Assembly (NCBI RefSeq): GCF_030552475.1
Contig: NZ_JAUPED010000003.1
Coordinates: forward strand, 124,001 to 188,000
Direction: 5' to 3'
DNA: 64,000 nucleotides
From: Mariniflexile sp. AS56
Lineage (GTDB): Bacteria > Bacteroidota > Bacteroidia > Flavobacteriales > Flavobacteriaceae
Position numbers and translations under genes: made by a program. The notes under the pieces are model-generated. The model searched no databases. It was not told the origin of the DNA and saw only the letters and a list, made by a program, of their open reading frames with translations. Positions 57,692 to 64,000 of this stretch are shown here, one piece after another (the first letter of the stretch is position 1; the number at the start of each line of letters is the position of its first letter).

Positions 57692-60502
57692 ATGAGATTG
57701 AAAATGACAATGAAATCTTTAGTTATATACATAATGGTTTTTATGTTTTTTGGTTCCACCTTAATGATGGCGCAAGAAACAGGGCATCCTAGAATTTACG
57801 CAACCAATGCGTCTAAAAGCGATTTTTTAGAAAGTATTAAAAAAGTAGCTTGGAAGCAGCGTTTGGTAGATGAAAAGGTTGAAAAGCTTGAAAAATATTT
57901 AAAGTATGTCGAAAATGACCCAACTTGGTTGGTGTCCAGATTACAAATGAACTGGAAAACGAAGCACGATAAAGTGTTTCTAAAAGGCGGAAACTTTCAT
58001 CATTCTGAAGGAAACGCACCAGTGCCTACGGTTCGGTTTTCTGGAACTAGAGATTGGGCTACAGAATATTCAGCTCCTAAATTAGAAGATATTGAACCCT
58101 ATTTTGACGACCCACGGGGTTATTATTTAGCAGATAAGAAAACGAAGGTTAAGGAATGGGTACACCCATCAAAAATCGGGCATGCTATTGAAGGTACCAA
58201 TCGCCATATTATGAGTCTGGTTGAAGACGCCGCTTTTTTATATTGGGTAACCGGTGATAAAAAATATGCTGAGTTTGCAAAACCTGTGTATGATACCTAT
58301 ATAGAAGGTATGTATTATAGAGACGCACCTATCGATTTAGAAAATGGAAACCAACAACGTATTTCTGGACTGGCTACTTTTGAGGTGATTCATGAAAAAA
58401 TCCTTATTAGTCTTATAACCACTTATGATTTTTTGCATGATTATTTTAAACAAGAAAAATTAAACCTAGATCATAGTGCTGCTGTATTTCAAAAATGGGG
58501 CGATCAAATAGTGAACAACGGGATACCAGATAATAACTGGAACTTGTTTCAAGCGCGATTTTTAACCTATGTTGCCTTGGTTTTAGAGCGTGATAACGCT
58601 TATAAAAACGGGAAAGGGCGTGAGTATTTTCTAGACCGTACGTTTGATACTTCAACAGAAAGACAATTATCCATCAACGAATCTTTATTGGTTTATGATC
58701 AAGAAACGGGTATGTGGCCCGAATGTGCATCGTATTCCGTGCATGTTATTACTACTTTACTTAATATTTTCACCTTATTAGATAACGCGACCAATAATAA
58801 TGAACTTTCTAATTTTCCAATTATAGAAAAAGCTGCTCTGTCATCTTTTCAGTATTTGTTTCCTAGTGGGTACACCGTTGGTTTTGGTGATTCAAACCAT
58901 AAACCGCTACCACCAGAAAACTTTGAATTGTTAATTTCAAATTACAGAAAGTATCAAAATGAAGAAAAAGAAGGCATCATTTCTGGGTTATTAGATCAAA
59001 TGATTGCTAAAGGCGAGTATGAGCGAAAAGCAGACGATTTGTTTCAATTGTTTTTCTATGTGAATGAATTAAAAGCTTCAGAGAAAAATGAAAATGGTTT
59101 AGAAAAATTAACTTCACCCACATTTTATGCTTCTAACGTGAGTATGTTCAACCAAAGATTAGGTGCTGGAAACGATGCTATGATGGTATCTACAGCAGGT
59201 TCTTATGGAAATCATTCCCATGTAAATGGTATTTCTATGGAGTTATTTGCCAATAAGTATGTGTTAGGCCCAGATATGGGAAAAGGCTCTAGTTACTGGC
59301 ATACAGACCACAGAGAGTATTATTCTAGATTCCCTGCGCACAATACAGTTGTGGTTGATGGTATTTCAGATTATAATGCCATGCGTGGTTACCACCCCTT
59401 TAAGCTAGAAAATTATTTCCCAGAAGTGAGTGTAACACCAACTTTTGATAAGTTAACCTATTCAAAAGTGTCTTTTTTCGAACCGAAAGCACAAGCAGAC
59501 CAACAACGGTTTACTGCTATTATAAAAGGGAAAGCCTCTAAAGGGTATATTTTAGATGTGTTTAGATCTAAAAAGCAAGAAGCAGGAAAGCAGCGTCATG
59601 ATTATTTTTACCATAATTTAGGACAGTCGCTTGACATTTTAGACTCCAATTCCAAAGCACTTCAGCTTACTGCTACCAACGATTTTGGTAGTAAACAAGG
59701 CGATTTAAAGGCATACGATTATTTAACTGATAAAAAGAAGGTTGAAACTTCTAAAGATGTTCAAGCACTTTTTAGACTAAGAAGTAAAGGTGAGCCAGAT
59801 AATTTAATGAAAGTTTGGTTAAAAGGAAGTGAGAATCAAAGTATTTATACGGCTTTAGCTCCAAAAGCGAATGTACTTAAAAAGGGTGGCGGTACAGCAC
59901 CTGCTGATGTAGTAGGTGACCCTATTCAAACTTTAATTGTAAAACGAAATGAATCAGCCTGGGAAAACCCTTTTGCTATGGTTTTTAATCCTTATTTTGT
60001 AGGAGAAGAAAACCCTATAAGCCATGTGGGATTTTCAAATTTTAAAGAAAACCCAAGTACTCAAGTTATTAATGTGACATTAAGTGATAACAGCATCGAT
60101 CAAATTATTTTGAATACCACTGAAGAAGATGTGGTTGAAAAAGAAGGTTTATATCAAAAAGGATTGGTGTCCGTTACAAGAAAATCAAAAGGAATCGAGA
60201 ATTTAGATTATTTCTTTATTTCTGGTATGTATAAATATATTCAAAATGGCTGGGAAGTATTTACATCTGGTGTGCCTGTAACATTATCTGTAGAACGCTT
60301 AGATAACACATTCGTTATAGAAAGTGATGGTGCTGTTGTAATACGTGCTCCTTTTTTAGACGGAAAAACATCGGCTGAATTAAGAGTCTATGAAAACAGT
60401 GAATTGGTAGCGACTAGACAAGGTCAAATAAATCGCTCGAACCCAGAACAGTTGGAATTCCGACTATCAAAAGCATACAGCAAAGTATTAATTGTATTTT
60501 AA
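57692..60502 (+). CDS. Heparinase II/III-type polysaccharide lyase (third)
   Basis: A 936-residue secreted protein (signal to about residue 29, TLMMAQ). It has the same two-part layout as its upstream neighbour. Shared signposts include DPTWLVSRLQMNWKT, GNAPVPTVR, DNNWNLFQARFLTYVALVLE and TGMWPECASYS. It keeps the typical active-site region: GNHSHVNGISMELFANKYVLGPD and YYSRFPAHNTVVVDGIS. It is therefore the more canonical of the pair and probably cleaves a uronic-acid polymer by beta-elimination. The start lies 13 bp after the previous stop. The tandem pair arose by duplication but has diverged greatly. Confidence 0.76.
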   Translation: MRLKMTMKSLVIYIMVFMFFGSTLMMAQETGHPRIYATNASKSDFLESIKKVAWKQRLVDEKVEKLEKYLKYVENDPTWLVSRLQMNWKTKHDKVFLKGGNFHHSEGNAPVPTVRFSGTRDWATEYSAPKLEDIEPYFDDPRGYYLADKKTKVKEWVHPSKIGHAIEGTNRHIMSLVEDAAFLYWVTGDKKYAEFAKPVYDTYIEGMYYRDAPIDLENGNQQRISGLATFEVIHEKILISLITTYDFLHDYFKQEKLNLDHSAAVFQKWGDQIVNNGIPDNNWNLFQARFLTYVALVLERDNAYKNGKGREYFLDRTFDTSTERQLSINESLLVYDQETGMWPECASYSVHVITTLLNIFTLLDNATNNNELSNFPIIEKAALSSFQYLFPSGYTVGFGDSNHKPLPPENFELLISNYRKYQNEEKEGIISGLLDQMIAKGEYERKADDLFQLFFYVNELKASEKNENGLEKLTSPTFYASNVSMFNQRLGAGNDAMMVSTAGSYGNHSHVNGISMELFANKYVLGPDMGKGSSYWHTDHREYYSRFPAHNTVVVDGISDYNAMRGYHPFKLENYFPEVSVTPTFDKLTYSKVSFFEPKAQADQQRFTAIIKGKASKGYILDVFRSKKQEAGKQRHDYFYHNLGQSLDILDSNSKALQLTATNDFGSKQGDLKAYDYLTDKKKVETSKDVQALFRLRSKGEPDNLMKVWLKGSENQSIYTALAPKANVLKKGGGTAPADVVGDPIQTLIVKRNESAWENPFAMVFNPYFVGEENPISHVGFSNFKENPSTQVINVTLSDNSIDQIILNTTEEDVVEKEGLYQKGLVSVTRKSKGIENLDYFFISGMYKYIQNGWEVFTSGVPVTLSVERLDNTFVIESDGAVVIRAPFLDGKTSAELRVYENSELVATRQGQINRSNPEQLEFRLSKAYSKVLIVF

Positions 60503-60515
60503 ATTGAATATAAAA

Positions 60516-61400
60516 ATGATAAAGTATTTAACAATAACATGCCTCGCTTTTTTAACGATAACACAAGTATTTAGTCAGAATACAAGTGCTAAAAAAGAAA
60601 CACCTCCAAAAGAAGTTGTTTATAAAGAGATTAATGGAACGAAATTAAAACTGAGTTTTTACTACCCAGAATCATTTAATAAAAATGAAAAGTATCCCAC
60701 AATGATTTTCTTTTTTGGTGGTGGATGGAATGGAGGAACCACGGCCCAGTTTAACGATCAGGCAACCTATTTTGCGTCTCGTGGGCTTATTACCGTGTTA
60801 GCAGATTATAGGGTTAAAAATAAACATAAAACAACACCGTTTGATGCTGTAAGAGATGCCAAATCGGCCATGCGATTTTTAAGGATTCATGCGGATGAAT
60901 TTTGTGTTGATTCCAATAAAATTATAGCATCAGGAGGTTCTGCAGGGGGGCATTTAGCAGCTGCAACCACGATGTTACCAGAATTAAATGAAGCTGGTGA
61001 AGACCTATCCATTAGTACAAAAGCTAATGCCTTGGTACTGTTCAATCCTGTTATTGATAATGGCGAAGGTGGTTATGGTTATGAACGCATTGGTGACCGT
61101 TATTTAGAAATTTCGCCTATGCACAACATAACAAAAGGGGCACCTCCAACTATTTTCTTTTTAGGAGATACTGATAAATACGTTCCTGCGGAAACAGGTC
61201 GTGTATTTAAAACCAAAATGGAGGCTGTTGGTAGCCGATGTGATTTGTTTATTTATAAAAATCAAGAACATGGTTTTTTTAATAAAGGAAAACAAAAAGG
61301 TAATACCTATTATTTAGAAACGCTATATGAAGCAGATGTATTTTTAGAATCTTTAGGATATTTAAAAGGAAAACCAACGATTAAATTAGACAAGAAATAG
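60516..61400 (+). CDS. Secreted alpha/beta-hydrolase (BD-FAE/HSL-type esterase)
   Basis: A 294-residue esterase with a signal peptide (MIKYLTITCLAFLTITQVFS). ATG 60516 is chosen over an in-frame TTG at 60492 because it gives a normal signal and avoids overlap with the previous gene. The oxyanion motif is FFFGGGWNGG, the nucleophile elbow is ASGGSAGGHLA, and Asp (LGDTDKYVP) and His (QEHGFF) complete the triad. Such enzymes deacetylate sugars. Together with the CE1-type esterase and the permuted SGNH protein it makes a third probable esterase in this PUL, suggesting a heavily acylated substrate. Confidence 0.88.
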   Translation: MIKYLTITCLAFLTITQVFSQNTSAKKETPPKEVVYKEINGTKLKLSFYYPESFNKNEKYPTMIFFFGGGWNGGTTAQFNDQATYFASRGLITVLADYRVKNKHKTTPFDAVRDAKSAMRFLRIHADEFCVDSNKIIASGGSAGGHLAAATTMLPELNEAGEDLSISTKANALVLFNPVIDNGEGGYGYERIGDRYLEISPMHNITKGAPPTIFFLGDTDKYVPAETGRVFKTKMEAVGSRCDLFIYKNQEHGFFNKGKQKGNTYYLETLYEADVFLESLGYLKGKPTIKLDKK

Positions 61401-61401
61401 T

Positions 61402-63762
61402 ATGAGAAAACTAAGCTTTTTATTAGTAATAGTGACTGTGTTTATGTCATGCGCTGCGATGACTAAAACCATCGATATTTATGTGTCGAAACAAGATGTA
61501 ACAGACCCTGATGGGAGTAAAGAAAAACCTTTTTCAAGTGTAGAAGCGGCTATTAGTAAAGCAACCGAATTAAAAGTATTGGATGCAGACGCTCAAATTA
61601 TAATAAATATTTTACCTGGCGACTACCATCTTTCAAAAGCCATTCAAATACCAAATTCTTTAAGTGGTCTCACTATAAAAGGAACTAGTGCATCTGAAGT
61701 TAGTATAAAAGGTTCAAAGTTATTAGTGACTGAATGGGAAAATTACAACGAGACTATTTTTGTTACCACAGTAGCTCAAGATTTAGATTTTGATCAATTA
61801 CTCATAAACGGACAACCACAAATACTAGCGCGTTATCCTAATTATAATGAAGACGCTCAATATTGGCAGGGCTACGGAGCTGATGCTATTTCTAAAGAAC
61901 GCATTGCGACATGGGAAAACCCGAAAGGTGCTTATTTTCATGCCTTGCACGGAGGGAAATGGGGTGGATTTCATTATGAAATCTCTGGAGTAAATGAAGA
62001 TGGAACGGCTATTTTAATAGGTGGTCAGCAAAACAACCGAGGCTCAAAACCGCACGCGGAATATCGTATGGTAGAAAATGTGTTTGAAGAGTTAGACAGT
62101 CCGGGGGAATGGTTTTTAGATAAGAAGACTCATAAATTATATTATTGGCCAGCAAAAGGAATTACAGTTAGTGATGCTAAAGCAGAAGTATCTGTTCTTA
62201 AAGATTTAATTCAAGTGGTTGGTACTTTAGAGAATCCTGTAAAAAACATTAGCATAAGTAACATCAAGTTTGAGAATACCAAACGCACTTTTATGGACGA
62301 TTTCGAACCTTTATTGCGAAGTGATTGGAATATATATCGTGGTAGTGTTGTCTTTTTTGAAGGTACAGAAAACTGTAAAGTAGAAGCTAATGAGTTTACC
62401 AATTTAGGAGGAAACGTGATCATGGCTAGTAAATACAATAAAGGTCTAGAAATTACGGGTAATTACATACATGATTGTGGTGCGAGCGCCATTTCTTTTG
62501 TGGGTGATGCATCAGCAGTGCGATCGCCTGCCTTTACCTATAAAGAATTTGTTCCTGTAGCAGAAATGGACACGGCTGCTGGACCTAAAAACGAATTGTA
62601 CCCACGTGCATGTTTGGTTGATAATAACTTAATACACCGTATTGGGCGTGTTGAAAAGCAAACAGCAGGTGTGCAAATTTCGATGGCGATGGATATTACC
62701 GTAAGCCATAACAGTATTTATGATGTGCCAAGAGCAGGGATTAATATTGGCGATGGTACTTGGGGTGGCCATATTTTAGAGTTTAATGATGTTTTTAATA
62801 CCGTACTAGAAACTAGCGACCATGGGTCGTTTAATTCTTGGGGTAGAGATCGCTTTTGGCATCCAAACCGTCGTATTATGGATAGCTTAACTACGGCAAA
62901 CCCAGATATGCCTAAATGGGATGCTATAAAAACGACCATTATTAGAAACAATCGTTTTAGATGTGACCATGGTTGGGATATCGATTTAGATGATGGCTCA
63001 TCAAACTACCATATTTATAATAATTTATTATTGAATAACGGACTGAAATTACGTGAAGGTTTTAATCGTGTGGCCGAAAATAATATTATGGTAAACAACT
63101 CCTTGCATCCACATGTTTGGTTTGAAAACAGTGAAGATGTTTTTAAACATAATATTGTACAAAAAGGCTATCAAGATGTAAGGTTGTTAGGTTGGGGTAA
63201 AGAGTTGGATTATAACTTATTTCCAAATGAAGTATCCATGATGCAATCTCAAATTTATGATAGAGATAATAATAGTGCGTATGGTGATCCATTATTCAAG
63301 GACCCTGCGCATTTAGATTTTTCTGTTGCTGAAAATTCACCTGCATTAAAAATAGGTTTCAAAAACTTCCCGATGGACCAATTTGGAGTGCAAAAGGAAA
63401 GTTTGAAAAAAATAGCCAAAACACCCGAGGTTCCTGTAATAAAAGAGGCTTCAGAAAATAAAAGCAGCCCCGAAGTAGCTTGGTTACGTAATAATATTAA
63501 AAGCATAGATTCAGAACAAGAACAATCGGCTTATGGTCTTAATACCCCAGAAGGCGTTATTGTATTAAAGGTTTGGGATGGAAGTCCAGCGGTTCAAAAT
63601 AACGGTATTAAAAAAGGAGATGTTATTCTTCAAGCGGCAGGTAGAAAAGTTAAAAATGTTCAGGAGTTTTTCAAAGTAAATGTTGAAAATAAAACCGATA
63701 AATTAGACTTGGTTATCATGAGAAATCAATCAGAAAAGAAAATTACTATAAACACTAAATAA
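61402..63762 (+). CDS. Right-handed beta-helix protein with C-terminal PDZ domain (possible GH141-like)
   Basis: A 786-residue lipoprotein (VFMSC near residue 17). The N-terminus (IDIYVSKQDVTDPDGSKEKPFSSVEAAI) is the usual entry of DUF1565-type parallel beta-helices. Rungs with N-rich turns run to about residue 640 (VDNNLIHRIGR, ITVSHNSIYDVPRAGINIG, DHGSFNSWGRDRFW). A domain inserted at about 150-260 includes GEWFLDKKTHKLYYWP. After a linker, residues about 700-786 form a PDZ-like domain (GVIVLKVWDGSPAVQNNGIKKGDVILQ). The helix resembles GH141-type fucosidases, but I cannot prove the family. The stop abuts the GH29 start. Confidence 0.7.
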   Translation: MRKLSFLLVIVTVFMSCAAMTKTIDIYVSKQDVTDPDGSKEKPFSSVEAAISKATELKVLDADAQIIINILPGDYHLSKAIQIPNSLSGLTIKGTSASEVSIKGSKLLVTEWENYNETIFVTTVAQDLDFDQLLINGQPQILARYPNYNEDAQYWQGYGADAISKERIATWENPKGAYFHALHGGKWGGFHYEISGVNEDGTAILIGGQQNNRGSKPHAEYRMVENVFEELDSPGEWFLDKKTHKLYYWPAKGITVSDAKAEVSVLKDLIQVVGTLENPVKNISISNIKFENTKRTFMDDFEPLLRSDWNIYRGSVVFFEGTENCKVEANEFTNLGGNVIMASKYNKGLEITGNYIHDCGASAISFVGDASAVRSPAFTYKEFVPVAEMDTAAGPKNELYPRACLVDNNLIHRIGRVEKQTAGVQISMAMDITVSHNSIYDVPRAGINIGDGTWGGHILEFNDVFNTVLETSDHGSFNSWGRDRFWHPNRRIMDSLTTANPDMPKWDAIKTTIIRNNRFRCDHGWDIDLDDGSSNYHIYNNLLLNNGLKLREGFNRVAENNIMVNNSLHPHVWFENSEDVFKHNIVQKGYQDVRLLGWGKELDYNLFPNEVSMMQSQIYDRDNNSAYGDPLFKDPAHLDFSVAENSPALKIGFKNFPMDQFGVQKESLKKIAKTPEVPVIKEASENKSSPEVAWLRNNIKSIDSEQEQSAYGLNTPEGVIVLKVWDGSPAVQNNGIKKGDVILQAAGRKVKNVQEFFKVNVENKTDKLDLVIMRNQSEKKITINTK

Positions 63763-64000
63763 ATGAAAATGAAATCTTTAAAAAAAATGCTATTATTTGC
63801 ATTGGTAGTTATGCTTAATGCCAATCTTGGGTTTGCTCAAAGCAATCCTAAAGCAAAAAAACTGTCAGATAACGAGCGCATGGAGTGGTGGAGAGATTCC
63901 AAGTTTGGAATGTTTATTCACTGGGGAGCGTATTCCATAATTGGTGGTGAACGCGATACTAAAATTGCTGGAGGTGGTGCTGAATGGGCCATGGATAAAT
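63763..64000 (+). CDS. GH29 alpha-L-fucosidase, N-terminal part (cut by window end)
   Basis: The first 79 codons of a secreted enzyme. The signal peptide runs to about residue 26 (NLGFAQ). NERMEWWRDSKFGMFIHWGAYSI is the start of the GH29 catalytic barrel; the RxxKFGxFxHWGxYS motif is characteristic. The start codon follows the previous stop directly, with an alternative ATG two codons later. The catalytic Asp would lie beyond the window. It indicates alpha-linked fucose, or less often alpha-L-galactose, in the substrate. Specificity cannot be judged from the fragment. Confidence 0.88.
   Translation, partial: MKMKSLKKMLLFALVVMLNANLGFAQSNPKAKKLSDNERMEWWRDSKFGMFIHWGAYSIIGGERDTKIAGGGAEWAMDK

Noticed and set aside
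21033-64000. A classic ulvan locus
   Set aside because: GH88, sulfatases and heparinase-type proteins do occur in ulvan loci, but no recognisable ulvan lyase of the better-known families and no rhamnosidase is present in the window, while fucose-type enzymes are. It remains possible if such genes lie beyond the right edge.

Overview
The window is AT-rich DNA of a member of the Bacteroidota, most likely a marine Flavobacteriaceae. The evidence is four kinds of hallmark: three SusC/SusD outer-membrane pairs, a FecI/FecR sigma and anti-sigma pair, a one-protein hybrid two-component sensor, and many lipoproteins with secreted carbohydrate enzymes. No rRNA, tRNA, CRISPR array, transposase or phage gene was seen. 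Family assignments rest on reading the proteins and recognised motifs; no database search was run.

Region 1 (about 0.4-20.6 kb) looks like a peptide and thiol-redox module. It holds an ECF sigma factor, FecR, a SusC with an STN signalling domain, SusD, two DUF4369/TlpA-like lipoproteins (one has lost its thioredoxin fold), an M16 zinc peptidase, a free-standing DsbD alpha domain, DsbD, and a class V aminotransferase of the cysteine desulfurase type. The last two genes occur a second time as an inverted copy, giving dsbD>aminotransferase> <aminotransferase<dsbD around one bidirectional terminator. My hypothesis is uptake and reductive breakdown of disulfide-containing peptides.

Region 2 (about 21.0 kb to the right edge) is a large polysaccharide utilization locus (PUL). 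A hybrid two-component system (HTCS) regulator is followed by GH88, a nucleoside-hydrolase-like protein, a circularly permuted SGNH hydrolase, a heparinase II/III-type lyase, a GH95-like protein and a second GH88. Next come SusC/SusD pair 1 and, on the other strand, SusC/SusD pair 2. A run of at least eleven tightly packed genes then reads rightwards: GH43-like, sugar transporter, esterase, sulfatase, GH97, sulfatase, two heparinase II/III-type proteins, esterase, beta-helix/PDZ protein and GH29 (cut by the window end). Lyases plus GH88 imply a uronic-acid polymer; the sulfatases imply sulfate esters; GH29, and possibly the GH95-like and beta-helix proteins, imply fucose. The likely substrate is a sulfated, fucose-containing uronic-acid polysaccharide.

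Five PUL promoters share a tandem 21-bp direct repeat followed, at a fixed distance, by a TAnnnTTG-type -7 element. This is a strong candidate for the HTCS operator. The SusC-1 transcript also appears to have a structured leader of about 180 nt with a 5' hairpin and a 19-codon ORF. The items most worth following up are the permuted SGNH hydrolase, the shared operator and the inverted dsbD/aminotransferase duplication.
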